Shown: positions 16,093-24,241 of the stretch, in pieces
Position numbering within the stretch: the first letter of the stretch is position 1
Layout of the letters: each line of letters begins with the position of its first letter
Assembly (NCBI RefSeq): GCF_003386285.1
Contig: NZ_QPNC01000036.1
Coordinates: 1 to 45,297, forward strand
Source of the DNA: Nocardiopsis sp. FIRDI 009
Lineage (GTDB): Bacteria > Actinomycetota > Actinomycetes > Streptosporangiales > Streptosporangiaceae
Direction of reading: 5' to 3'
DNA length: 45,297 bases
Notes under the pieces: generated by a model
Told to the model about the DNA's origin: nothing
What the model saw: the letters and a program-made list of their open reading frames with translations, nothing else
Database searches by the model: none
Program-made: the position numbers and the translations under genes

Positions 16093-16863
16093 GTGACGTC
16101 GACGAACACCGGGACGACCGGGGGCGACCGGAAGGTCGTGGTGCTGACGGGAGCGGGGTCGGGGCTGGGCCGGAGCATGGCCCGGCGGCTGCTGGCCGAG
16201 GGTCACGCCGTGGTCCTCGCGGGGCGCAGGCGCGCGCCGCTGGAGGAGACCGCGGACGGCCACCCCGGCGCGGTGGTCGTCGAGGCCGACGTGACCTCGT
16301 CCGACTCGGTGCGGGGGCTCTTCGACGTGGTCCGCGGGCGGTTCGGCCGGGTCGACGTGCTCATCAACAACGCGGGGGTCTTCGGGCCGAGGGCGTCGGT
16401 GGACGGGATCGGGGACGAGGACTGGGAGCGGACGCTGGCCACCAACGTGACCGGTCCGCTGTACTGCGCCAGGGAGGCCGTCCGTCTGATGAAGGAGCAG
16501 TCGCCGAGCGGTGGCCGCGTCATCAACAACGGGTCGGTGTCGGCGTACGTGCCGCGTCCGCTGAGCGTCGCCTACACCGTCACCAAGCACGCGATCACCG
16601 GGCTGACCGCGGCGATCAACCTCGACCTGCGGGCGCACGGGATCCCCTGCACGCAGATCGACGTGGGCAACGCGGCCACGCCGATGGTGGCCGGCTTCGG
16701 GGCGGAGGCGTTGCAGGCGGACGGGTCCACGCGCGCCGAGCCGACGATCGACCCGGCGCACGTGGCCGACATGGTCGCCCACATCGTCTCCCTGCCGCTG
16801 GACGTGTCCGTGCCGAGGGTGACGGTGATGGCCCGGGAGATGCCCTTCGCCGGTCGGGGGTAG
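16093..16863 (+). CDS. Short-chain dehydrogenase/reductase
   Basis: A 256-residue classical SDR using NAD(P)H. The cofactor motif TGAGSGLG is at residues 19-26, NNAG in the middle, and the catalytic tetrad shows as NGSVS...YTVTK, with the usual Ser and the YxxxK pair. The first Ser motif reads 'INNGSVSAYV', a normal variant. An Arg after the cofactor Gly-rich loop (AGRRRAP) suggests preference for NADPH. GTG 16093 has GGAGGG six bases upstream. It stands alone between divergent and convergent neighbours and its substrate cannot be predicted. Confidence 0.88.
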   Translation: MTSTNTGTTGGDRKVVVLTGAGSGLGRSMARRLLAEGHAVVLAGRRRAPLEETADGHPGAVVVEADVTSSDSVRGLFDVVRGRFGRVDVLINNAGVFGPRASVDGIGDEDWERTLATNVTGPLYCAREAVRLMKEQSPSGGRVINNGSVSAYVPRPLSVAYTVTKHAITGLTAAINLDLRAHGIPCTQIDVGNAATPMVAGFGAEALQADGSTRAEPTIDPAHVADMVAHIVSLPLDVSVPRVTVMAREMPFAGRG

Positions 16864-16871
16864 GCGCGCGC

Positions 16872-17930
16872 TCAGCCGGGCGCCGGGGGTGTCCGCTCGG
16901 CGCGTTCCGGTCGGGCGCTCCGGGCGTGGCCCCAGGCGGTCAGGCCGATCACCAGGAGCGCGAAGAAGGCGTTGCTGCCGTACTTGAACAGCGGCGCGAT
17001 CGGCTCGCCCAGGGGTTCGACCACGAACGAGGTCAGTCCGTTGAGGACGAGCGGCGCCCCGGCGACCAGGACCACGTGCCGCCCGGACCAGCCCTCGCGC
17101 CGGGACCACGCCCAGACGAGCGCGCCCAGTCCGGCGAGCGCCCCCAGTTCGGCCGCGACGCCCGGCCAGGTCGGCGGGAGGAACCACGACGTTCCCAGCG
17201 CGACCAGCAGGGTGAGGCCGCCCACCAGCCAGGGGGCCGGCGCCCTCCGGGCGGAGGCGGCCGAACCGTCCGCGCGGCGGCGCGGCAGGGCCAGCGCCGC
17301 CAGGACCAGGAGCGCCACGACGGTCGCCGTCGCGGCGACCTGACCGGGGGAGGCGACGAAGTCCTCGGTGGCCAGATGGTCGTCGAAGACGAGGTAGGCC
17401 GCAGCGAGGTAGAGCAGGGCCACGACCGAGGTGCCGAACCAGCCCAGCCACGGGCGGCGGGCGAGTTCGCGCGGGGCGAGGGCCTCGACCACGGCGATGG
17501 GCGCGCCGAAGGACCAGACGGTGTGCCCCACCAGGAAGCTGAGAGCCATGTCGGCGCTCACCCCGATCCCCTCGATGAGCGTGGGGTCGCGTGTCTCGCC
17601 CCAGGATTCGATGTCCCGGTAGGCGGGGTTGAACAGGCTCTGGTCGACCAGCCCGGCCTGGACGGTCCCGAACGCCAGCGCGAGCAGCAGGATCGTCGGC
17701 CAGCCGCGGCCGGTGCGGCGGGCGACCTCCCGGATGAGCAGCGCGGCCGCGCCGTACAGGGGTGCGAGGATGACCAGCCCGCCGAGGAGGACGAGCGGCC
17801 GTCCCACGGTGGAGTCGTAGCCGATGAGGTACTCGGCGCAGACCGGGGACAGCAGGAGCAGACCGATCACCGGGGGCAGGCGGCGGAGGAGACGGGGGCG
17901 GGAACGTGTGGTGACCCGTGTCGCGGACAT
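16872..17930 (-). CDS. Polytopic membrane protein of unknown function
   Basis: A 352-residue protein with nine or ten hydrophobic segments and Arg-rich cytosolic loops. I do not recognise a family with certainty. Recognisable local features are the 'CAEYLIGYDSTVGRPLVLLGGL' start of the first periplasmic loop and 'AGLVDQSLFNPAYRDIESWG' near residue 92. It is divergent from a TetR gene across an 84-base spacer containing a near-perfect palindrome, so it is probably the TetR target. This arrangement usually signals a transporter or a membrane stress protein, but that is inference. Confidence 0.72.
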   Translation of the reverse strand: MSATRVTTRSRPRLLRRLPPVIGLLLLSPVCAEYLIGYDSTVGRPLVLLGGLVILAPLYGAAALLIREVARRTGRGWPTILLLALAFGTVQAGLVDQSLFNPAYRDIESWGETRDPTLIEGIGVSADMALSFLVGHTVWSFGAPIAVVEALAPRELARRPWLGWFGTSVVALLYLAAAYLVFDDHLATEDFVASPGQVAATATVVALLVLAALALPRRRADGSAASARRAPAPWLVGGLTLLVALGTSWFLPPTWPGVAAELGALAGLGALVWAWSRREGWSGRHVVLVAGAPLVLNGLTSFVVEPLGEPIAPLFKYGSNAFFALLVIGLTAWGHARSARPERAERTPPAPG

Positions 17931-17945
17931 GCCACGGACATTAGC

Positions 17946-17959
17946 AGAGTGGTCACTCT
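17946..17959. promoter_or_regulatory. TetR-type operator candidate
   Basis: AGAGTG-GT-CACTCT, flanked symmetrically by TTA and TAA two bases further out. It lies in the short spacer between the divergent membrane protein and TetR genes, only 16 bases from the membrane-protein start, where a bound repressor would block both promoters. Confidence 0.6.
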
Positions 17960-18014
17960 ATTAATAACGGCGGCGGGCGGGCGAGGACCGACCGGCGCCG
18001 CTATGCTGCGCGGG

Positions 18015-18617
18015 ATGCGTACCGTCAACCCCGAACAGCACGCCCGCAAGCGGGCCGCCATCCTCGCCGCCGCGGCACAGGAGTTCGCCGAGAAGGGCGT
18101 CGACGGCACCTCCACCGCGAGCATCTGCCGTCGCGCGGGGATCGGGTCGGGCACGCTGTTCCACTACTTTCCGACCAAGCGCGAGATCTTCCACGCCCTC
18201 TTCGCCGACGACCTGGAGCACGGCGCGCGCGCGAGGGCGGCCGCCCTGGCCGCCGACGACCCGCGTGAGGGGCTCGACGGGCTGGTCGGCCACCTTCTCG
18301 CCGGCGCCGACGACCCGCTCGTCCCGGGGCTGATGGCCGCGGCCCTGTTCCAGGTCAACCGGGACGCGGAGTTCGCGCGCCTGCTCGGCGAGGACGAGGA
18401 ACGCACGATCGAGACGCTCACGGCCCTGCTGCGCGCGCTCGCCGACGACGGGCGGCCGCCCGTGTTCCCCCCGGAGCGGACTGCCCGCTGGATCCAGCAC
18501 CTCGTCGACGCCGTGTTCCTCGCGGCCGGGGACGAGGACTTCGACGCCGACCGCTCCCGCGCCGAACTGCGCACGATGGTCGACTGGCTGTTGACCGGCG
18601 GCGATCGCACTCCGTGA
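18015..18617 (+). CDS. TetR-family transcriptional regulator
   Basis: A 200-residue TetR repressor. The N-terminal HTH is clear: KRAAILAAAAQEFAEKGVDG then TSTASICRRAGIGSGTLFHYFPTKREIF (about residues 12-58). The C-terminal ligand domain includes a DUF-type ending 'RSRAELRTMVDWLL'. Start ATG 18015 (MRTVNPEQ) is used; an in-frame ATG four codons earlier (18003) is possible and neither has a strong ribosome site. A very long open frame extends upstream, but it is only antisense to the neighbours. It is divergent from the membrane protein gene, which it probably represses via the palindrome at 17946. Confidence 0.87.
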   Translation: MRTVNPEQHARKRAAILAAAAQEFAEKGVDGTSTASICRRAGIGSGTLFHYFPTKREIFHALFADDLEHGARARAAALAADDPREGLDGLVGHLLAGADDPLVPGLMAAALFQVNRDAEFARLLGEDEERTIETLTALLRALADDGRPPVFPPERTARWIQHLVDAVFLAAGDEDFDADRSRAELRTMVDWLLTGGDRTP

Positions 18618-18695
18618 CGCGCGTCACCCTGCGTCGTTACGTGGGATTCACAGAGTGACGACGCTTCGCAACGTCGGGTCGGCACCGTGGGGTGT

Positions 18696-19535
18696 ATGGA
18701 CGATTCCGAAGGCAGCTACGGAACCGACGACCGCACACGCCCCGGCTTCCTCGGCCGTGAGGCGCTCGACCTGGGAGTGCTGCTGCTCGCCGCCGGTGCG
18801 GCGCACGTGCTGGTGCTCTCCCTCGGACACAGCGACGGCGGTGTCCGCGCCCTCATCACCGTGGGGGCGATCCTGCTCGCCGTCTCGGCCCTGCACCGCT
18901 GGCACCGCCACCGCAGCGCGGTGGTTCGCCGGTCGCGCGGCGGTGACCGGCCGGGGAACCGGTCCTCCCGGGGCCGGACACCCGAGGCCGGGGACCGGCT
19001 GTGGAGCGTACGCGTCACCCTCGCCGACGTCCCGGGCGGGCTCGCCGAGCTCACCGCGCGCTTCGCCGCGCTCGGGGTCGACATAAGGCTCATGCAGGTG
19101 CACCCCGACGGCGTCGAGACCACCGACGAGTTCCTCGTCAGCGCGCCCGCCCACCTCGTCGAGGAGACCCTGTACGCGGCGGTGCTGGGCGCCGGGGTGC
19201 GCGAGGCGATCGTCCGGCCCGCCGACGTCCACGAGCTCAGCGACACCACCAGCCGGACGCTCAGACTGGTCAGCGCGATGGTGGAGGGCGCGACCACGCT
19301 GGAGGGGGCGCTGCTGGCCCTGTCCTGTGCCCAGGACGTCGAGCGCGCCGACACGGCGCCCGAGGGGATGGGGGAGGAGGACACCTCCGGCACGACGATG
19401 ACCCTGCCCTCCCCGGACGGAGCGGTCCTCGTCGTCCGCAGGGTGGGGGTGCCGTTCACCGCCGTGGAGTTCGCGCGCTGCCGAGCGCTGGTCCAGGTGG
19501 CAGCCTCCCTGCTCGGGCGATCGCGCCAGCGGTGA
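18696..19535 (+). CDS. ACT-domain membrane protein
   Basis: A 279-residue protein. Two hydrophobic segments near residues 23-65 (LGVLLLAAGAAHVLVLSL, ALITVGAILLAVSAL) anchor it. A basic linker follows, then an ACT ligand-binding domain from about residue 100 (RVTLADVPGGLAELTARFAALGVDIRLMQVH). ACT domains bind amino acids or other small ligands and usually regulate enzymes; one tethered to the membrane is less common. A less conserved C-terminal region of about 100 residues could be a second ligand domain. ATG 18696 is preferred over the GTG at 18687. It is convergent with the DUF6518 gene and shares its terminator. Confidence 0.75.
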   Translation: MDDSEGSYGTDDRTRPGFLGREALDLGVLLLAAGAAHVLVLSLGHSDGGVRALITVGAILLAVSALHRWHRHRSAVVRRSRGGDRPGNRSSRGRTPEAGDRLWSVRVTLADVPGGLAELTARFAALGVDIRLMQVHPDGVETTDEFLVSAPAHLVEETLYAAVLGAGVREAIVRPADVHELSDTTSRTLRLVSAMVEGATTLEGALLALSCAQDVERADTAPEGMGEEDTSGTTMTLPSPDGAVLVVRRVGVPFTAVEFARCRALVQVAASLLGRSRQR

Positions 19536-19579
19536 GGCGGGCCCGGTTCCGGGGCGCCCCGGAACCGGGCCCGCCTCAC
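19532..19579. terminator. Perfect 48-bp palindrome holding both stop codons
   Basis: A perfect 24+24 bp loopless palindrome between the convergent ACT-domain and DUF6518 genes. The TGA of each gene lies inside an arm (19533-19535 and 19576-19578), at mirror positions. It can act as a terminator for both transcripts. Confidence 0.8.
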
Positions 19580-20301
19580 ATCGGGGGCATCAGGACCCTC
19601 CACACCAGCTCGACGCCCGCGGACCAGACCACGGCCGTCAGGAGGGCGGCCCCGAGGGCGGGCAGGCGGTCCGCCCTCCGACGGGACGCCACCAGAGGCA
19701 GGAGGAGACCGACCACGGCCTGCACCCCCACGTCGACGTACCACCGGAGCCGCCAGCCGTCGTCGGGCGGGAAGGGGATCGGGCTCAGCGCGAGCATCAC
19801 CTCGTCCACCAGCACGCCCAGGGACTCGGCGAGGAACACCCCGCCCAGCAGGCCGAGCGCGCCGAGCCGCAGCCAGCGGGGGACGTCGCGCACCAGCCAG
19901 GTCCCGGCCAGGGCGAGGACGGGTCCGGCCGCGCACGCGGCCGCCAGCCAGGCCCAGGCGGGCAGCAGCCATCTGTCGACGTCGGCGAGGGTGGCGCCCC
20001 CCGGGAACGCGGTCACGGTGAATCCGTAGTAGCCCACGACGGAGGCGACCAGGAAGAGCGCTCCGGCGGGGAGCACGAAGCCGGTGCGGAGGCGGGCGAG
20101 CGCCGCGCCCATGCCCAGGGCGGCGGCGCACCACAACGCCGAGGAGTCGTTGATCATGGTGAACGGCGGGAGGGGGAGGACGATCGGGAGGTAGGGGGTG
20201 GCGACGCCGAGCAGCAGTCCGGCGGCCAGGACTCCCGCTCCCACCAGGGCGTGCCGTGCGGCGGAGGGGGCGGGGCGGCGGGTGGCGGTCGAGGAGTCCA
20301 T
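19576..20301 (-). CDS. DUF6518-type membrane protein
   Basis: A 241-residue protein with seven or eight hydrophobic segments, similar in layout to actinobacterial DUF6518 proteins of unknown function. The stretch 'MINDSSALWCAAALGMGAALARLRTG' near residue 50 and the 'VDRWLLPAWAWLAAACAAGPVLAL' segment are its most distinct parts. The start at ATG 20301 (MDSSTATRR) has AGGG five bases upstream; the open frame extends further but with Pro/Arg-rich sequence. No role can be assigned. It is divergent from the L,D-transpeptidase. Confidence 0.65.
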   Translation of the reverse strand: MDSSTATRRPAPSAARHALVGAGVLAAGLLLGVATPYLPIVLPLPPFTMINDSSALWCAAALGMGAALARLRTGFVLPAGALFLVASVVGYYGFTVTAFPGGATLADVDRWLLPAWAWLAAACAAGPVLALAGTWLVRDVPRWLRLGALGLLGGVFLAESLGVLVDEVMLALSPIPFPPDDGWRLRWYVDVGVQAVVGLLLPLVASRRRADRLPALGAALLTAVVWSAGVELVWRVLMPPM

Positions 20302-20459
20302 ACCGGCCCTATCGGCCCGTCGCCCGGACGCGGTTCCGTGCGGGCCCGCCACCGCGCCGTCGGTCCGGCCCGGGCGTGCGACCCGTGCGGACGCGACCGG
20401 GTTGTCCACAGAGGCCGTTTCGGTGGGGAAAACGACGGACGCGTGGGTAGATGTGGCGT

Positions 20460-21224
20460 ATGGCAACCCCACTGTCACCCCCCGTCCGCAACCGCCCCCG
20501 ACCCCTCGCCCGCACCGTCGTCCTGGCCCTGGCAGCGTCGTGCGCGTTCGGGACCGGTGCGGCCCTCCTCGTCGCGACCCCGGCCCACGCGTCCGCCCCG
20601 GCCGTCCCCGCCCCCGCGACCCTGCCGCCCGATCTGCGCAAGGGCGACTCCGGAGCCGACGTCACCGAGCTCCAGGAGCGCCTGAACGAGCTCGGCTACT
20701 GGACCAACGGCGTCGACGGCGAGTTCGGCTACTACACGGAACAGGCCGTCGTCGCACTCCAGAAGGCGGCCGGGATCGCCCGTGACGGCATCGTCGGGCC
20801 CGATACCGAAGGCGCCCTCGCCCGGGGCGTGCGCCCGTCCGCCACCACCGACTCCGGCGACCTGCTGGAGATCGACCTCGACGACCAGCTGCTGCTCGTC
20901 GTCTCCGACGGCGAGGTGGAACGGGTCATCAACACCTCCACCGGGTCGGGCCGACCCTACGAGAGGTGGGACGGCACCGAGGTCATCGCCACCACGCCCA
21001 CCGGGACCTACTCCGTCTTCCGCGAGGTCGACGCGTGGGACCCCGGGCCGTACGGAGCGCTGTACCGGCCCAAGTACTTCAACGGCGGGATCGCCGTGCA
21101 CGGCTACCCGAGCGTTCCGGCCCACCCCGCCTCGCACGGCTGCGCCCGCGTGAGCATGGCCGCCATGGACTGGCTGTGGGAGAGCGGGAGGATGGAGGTG
21201 TACACCACCGTCGTCGTGTACTGA
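20460..21224 (+). CDS. Secreted L,D-transpeptidase with PG-binding domain
   Basis: A 254-residue exported enzyme that forms L,D-crosslinks in peptidoglycan. Domains in order: signal sequence (about 17-45, ending AHASA), a peptidoglycan-binding domain (about 58-118, LRKGDSGADVTELQERLNELGYW...VDGEFGYYTEQAVVALQKAAG...DGIVGPDTEGAL), and a YkuD catalytic domain. The catalytic motif is HGYPSVPAHPASHGCARVS, containing the SHGC-R signature with the nucleophilic Cys. Start ATG 20460 (MATPLS) is chosen; ATG 20451 is also in frame. A TTGTCCACA nonamer lies about 50 bases upstream. Confidence 0.92.
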   Translation: MATPLSPPVRNRPRPLARTVVLALAASCAFGTGAALLVATPAHASAPAVPAPATLPPDLRKGDSGADVTELQERLNELGYWTNGVDGEFGYYTEQAVVALQKAAGIARDGIVGPDTEGALARGVRPSATTDSGDLLEIDLDDQLLLVVSDGEVERVINTSTGSGRPYERWDGTEVIATTPTGTYSVFREVDAWDPGPYGALYRPKYFNGGIAVHGYPSVPAHPASHGCARVSMAAMDWLWESGRMEVYTTVVVY

Positions 21225-21456
21225 CCGGGAGGCGGGCCGGGCTGTCCCCGACGGGACGTCGGGGGATCGCCGCGGCCCCGTGCCGGGTCGGACCGGGGCC
21301 GCCGGGTGGACCCGGAGCGGTCGCCGCGGGTCCCCTCCCGGGGCGGCGACGGGCTTTCGGGCACCCCCGGCCGTGACCGTCGGCGTCGCCGCACCCGGCC
21401 GAGGGCGTCCGAGACCGTGCCCGCAGCCGTTTCCGGCCTCTCCCGAAGGAGGACGC

Positions 21457-22191
21457 GTGCCCTTCCGGATCGCCACGGAGCCCGGTCGCCCCGACCGTCC
21501 GAACGAGGACTTCGCGGCCGTGAGCGCCGACTGCGCCGTGCTGCTCGACGGCGTGACCGCGCGTCCGGACGACGGGTGCCGCCACGGGGTCGCGTGGTTC
21601 ACGCGCTCCCTCGGCGGCCTGCTGCTCGCGGGCGCGGACGCCGGACTCGACCTGCGCGAGGCGCTGGCGGAGGCGATCGGGGGCGTGGCGTCGCTGCACG
21701 GCGGGACCTGCGACCTCGCCCGGCGGCAGACCCCGTCGGCCACCGTCGTCGCGGTGCGGGTACGCGGAGCCGCGCTGGAGTACCTGGTCCTGTCCGACGC
21801 GGTGTTGCTGGTGCGCGGGCAGGACGGCGCGCGCCTGATCGCGGACACCCGGCTGGACGACCTCAGGGGGAGGGTGGCCGGACCGGTGCGCGCGTACCGC
21901 AACGTGCCCGGCGGGTTCTGGACGGCGGGCGCCGATCCGAGGGCGGCGGACGAGGCGGTCGCGGGGACGCTGCCACACGGTCCCTTCGCGGCCCTGACCG
22001 ACGGCGCGGGCCGGGGCGTGGAGGTGTTTCGCGCGCACGGCTGGGGCGAGGCGCTGGACCTGGCGCTGGAGCAGGGGCCCGGCGCGCTGGTGGCCCGGGT
22101 GCGTGCCCTGGAGCGGGCGGACCCGGAGGGGGCGCGTCATCCGAGGGGCAAGGTCCATGACGACGCCACGGTCGTCACCTGGACCCCGTGA
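21457..22191 (+). CDS. PP2C-like phosphatase domain protein
   Basis: A 244-residue protein resembling metal-dependent PP2C Ser/Thr phosphatases. Metal-site motifs are recognisable but modified: PNEDFAAV near residue 16, LLDGVT instead of VADGMGG near residue 32, ALTDGAGRG for the third Asp motif, and HDDATVV at the C-terminus. Metal-binding Asp residues are kept, so activity is possible. Homologues in actinobacteria are often annotated as integrin-like or PP2C phosphatases. GTG 21457 has AAGGAGG just upstream. It follows the L,D-transpeptidase by 232 bases, probably as a separate unit. Confidence 0.72.
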   Translation: MPFRIATEPGRPDRPNEDFAAVSADCAVLLDGVTARPDDGCRHGVAWFTRSLGGLLLAGADAGLDLREALAEAIGGVASLHGGTCDLARRQTPSATVVAVRVRGAALEYLVLSDAVLLVRGQDGARLIADTRLDDLRGRVAGPVRAYRNVPGGFWTAGADPRAADEAVAGTLPHGPFAALTDGAGRGVEVFRAHGWGEALDLALEQGPGALVARVRALERADPEGARHPRGKVHDDATVVTWTP

Positions 22192-22612
22192 CCTGATTAC
22201 GGACACCTGTATCCGAGGTTCAGGTTCGTCCGATATGAGGAGAATGAGGCTGTTCCTGTTGGAGTGCCAGGTGAAACGGGTGTGAAAATCGCGAAGTCAT
22301 GATGGACGTTTCGTTCGGTGTGTGGGATCACATTTCCTCTCTTTTTAAGAAAAGTTCCCTGAAGAGTCGCCCGCATCGCGCTCCGCGCGGGGCGGGGGAG
22401 ACGCACGCCTCGTCACCAACGGGACTTTCGGCGCTTTCGTGTGTCGTGTCCATCCGGTAGATTTCTCGGCAACCGATCATTCGGGGACATCACCGCGGCG
22501 CCCCTCTCGGTCATCGGTTCCCTCACTTTCCCGCGTGCGCGGGTGTCCCACGTGTGCGCCTCGCGTCAACGTGCTCCAAGGTCGTCGTCCCGCCCGGTGA
22601 AAAGGAGATGGT
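22192..22612. other. Intergenic spacer, no gene supported
   Basis: A 421-base spacer, AT-richer than its surroundings, with a T-run then A-run (TCTCTTTTTAAGAAAAG, around 22338-22355) that can fold into a short hairpin and could be part of a terminator or promoter. No coding potential or RNA family was recognised. Confidence 0.4.
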
Positions 22613-23026
22613 GTGCGCAGCACGGGCGTTCTCGAACCGACCGGTCCCAACGGCTCCCTCAACGGAACGGGCTGGTTGGACCGCCTCCTCTCCACACCCG
22701 TGGACGGTGCCGTCGAACGGACCCGTCCGGTGCGCGACCTCGCCGGGTACCACCAGCGCCCCGACCCCACCGACGCCGCTACACCCGCCGAGTTCCTGCT
22801 GACCATGCGTCGCTACCTCGCCTGGGCGGGTGACTGGTCCTACCTGGAGCTGGAGTACCTGTGCGGGGGAGCGGTCAAGAGTTCGAGCTTCCGTGCGGCG
22901 CTGGAGGGCACGCGGATGCCCCGCTACGTCGTCCTCATGGCCTTCGTGACCGCCTGCGCGGGTGAGGACGAGGCCGAACGGCGCCGCTGGGTGAGCGCCT
23001 GGCACCGCCTCCGCCACTCCGACTGA
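22613..23026 (+). CDS. Small helical, regulator-like protein
   Basis: A 137-residue protein. The N-terminal third is variable and Pro-rich. From about residue 57 it has the pattern typical of N-terminal DNA-binding or adaptor domains in actinobacterial regulators: TPAEFLLTMRRYLAWAGDWSYLELEYLCGG..VKSSSFRAALEGTRMPRYVVLMAFVTACAGEDE..RRRWVSAWHR. No catalytic motif is visible. GTG 22613 has AAAGGAG five bases upstream, a good Shine-Dalgarno. I regard it as a single-domain transcription regulator candidate. It is convergent with the DUF389 gene. Confidence 0.7.
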   Translation: MRSTGVLEPTGPNGSLNGTGWLDRLLSTPVDGAVERTRPVRDLAGYHQRPDPTDAATPAEFLLTMRRYLAWAGDWSYLELEYLCGGAVKSSSFRAALEGTRMPRYVVLMAFVTACAGEDEAERRRWVSAWHRLRHSD

Positions 23027-23053
23027 GTCCCCGCGCGCCCCGATCCTCAGTCG
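23020..23053. terminator. Possible terminator between convergent genes
   Basis: CGACTGAG (23020-23027) and CTCAGTCG (23046-23053) form a perfect eight-base stem with an 18-base loop. The arms contain the stop codons of both convergent genes. The stem is short, so confidence is low. Confidence 0.4.
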
Positions 23054-24039
23054 CCGACCACCCCGGCGTCGATCCGCTGGCCCCTGGTCGTCTGGACCAC
23101 GACCGGGATGCCCTTGGGGACCTCGCCGTCGAGCCGCTCCATCAGCTCGCTCTCCGGAGGCAGGTCCCCCGAGGCGCGGACGTGTACGCGGAGCGTGCGC
23201 GACACGGCGTCCACACCGGTGACGGAGGCTTGGGGGGTGTCGGCCAGCCACTCGACGGCCGCGTCCCGCGCCCGTGCCGTCCACAGGTCGACCAGGAGCG
23301 TGATCGTGGTGTTGGCCACGAGTGGGACGAACACGACGATGAACAGCAGGGTGACTCCGACGCGCGTCCTGCGGGTCGGCCGTTCGGTCCCACCGGACCC
23401 GTAACCGACCACCGCGAAGACCGCCATGCCCGCGTAGACCAGACCGAAGAGGTTGGACAGGAACAGCACGAGCGCGCCCAGGGCGGGCAGGAACGCGAAG
23501 TGTCCGAGGCACACCCCGACCACCACCAGGGGCGGGACGAGGGAGATCGCGATCGCCACCCCCGGCAGCACGGCGGCGACGTCCCGCCGCGACCTGGCCA
23601 GGGCACCGGCCAGGCCCGTCGCCACGGCGGACACCAGGTCCATCAGGCCCGGTGACGTCCTCCCGGAGACCTGGTCGTTGGAGAGCAGGTTGTAGCTCTC
23701 CGGCAGGGCCACCGAGAACAGCAGGCCCACCCCGATGACCAGCAGGCAGCTGAAGACGACCACCGTGAGCGATCCCGTCCGCCGCCGTTGGACGGACCCC
23801 AGGGCGATCCCCATGATCGGTGTCGCCAGGGGGGCGATGATCATCGCCCCGATCACGGTGGCGGTCGAGTCGGTGATCACCCCTCCCGCCGCGATGACGG
23901 ACGACAGGGTCAGCATCGCCCAGTAGGCCGAGCGCTTGGCTCTGCTGTCCCCCTCCGACAGGTCGAGGTCCTGCACCATATCGTCCAGCGTGCGGCGTTG
24001 GGAGGCTGGAACGAGGCGTTCGAGGAGTGCGCTGAGCAT
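23047..24039 (-). CDS. DUF389 membrane protein
   Basis: A 330-residue protein of the DUF389 (TIGR00341-like) family. After an N-terminal cytosolic region it has six or seven hydrophobic segments. The family core is seen at residues 40-85: AMLTLSSVIAAGGVITDSTATVIGAMIIAPLATPIMGIALG, with the strongly conserved 'MIIAPLATPI' sequence. The soluble C-terminal tail carries 'PKGIPVVVQTTRGQRID'. DUF389 proteins are of unknown biochemical function. ATG 24039 is the start; it is divergent from the epimerase gene. Confidence 0.88.
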   Translation of the reverse strand: MLSALLERLVPASQRRTLDDMVQDLDLSEGDSRAKRSAYWAMLTLSSVIAAGGVITDSTATVIGAMIIAPLATPIMGIALGSVQRRRTGSLTVVVFSCLLVIGVGLLFSVALPESYNLLSNDQVSGRTSPGLMDLVSAVATGLAGALARSRRDVAAVLPGVAIAISLVPPLVVVGVCLGHFAFLPALGALVLFLSNLFGLVYAGMAVFAVVGYGSGGTERPTRRTRVGVTLLFIVVFVPLVANTTITLLVDLWTARARDAAVEWLADTPQASVTGVDAVSRTLRVHVRASGDLPPESELMERLDGEVPKGIPVVVQTTRGQRIDAGVVGD

Positions 24040-24241
24040 GGCCCGAGTATCGCCCTCAGGGCTGCCCCGACCAGGGCGGACACGGCGGAGGCGGGTCAGG
24101 CGGGAGCGCGGGACCTCCGCTGCCGGGGGCGGTCGGAGGGGCTGCGCTGGGAGTAGCCGGTCCCCGGCCGGTGGCCCCGATTCCCGGGGTCACCGGTGCG
24201 CCCCGGGGACGCGCGCGGTCCCGGAACCTAACGTGGACCGC

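Noticed and set aside
15957..18617. An open frame of 886 codons on the plus strand
   Set aside because: Most of it is antisense or out-of-frame with the SDR and membrane genes and is Arg/Gly/Pro-rich. Only its last 200 codons, from the ATG at 18015, encode a real TetR protein.
23936..24241. N-terminal extension of the epimerase frame
   Set aside because: Arg/Ser-rich without homology. The NAD-binding motif begins six or seven residues after the ATG at 24242.
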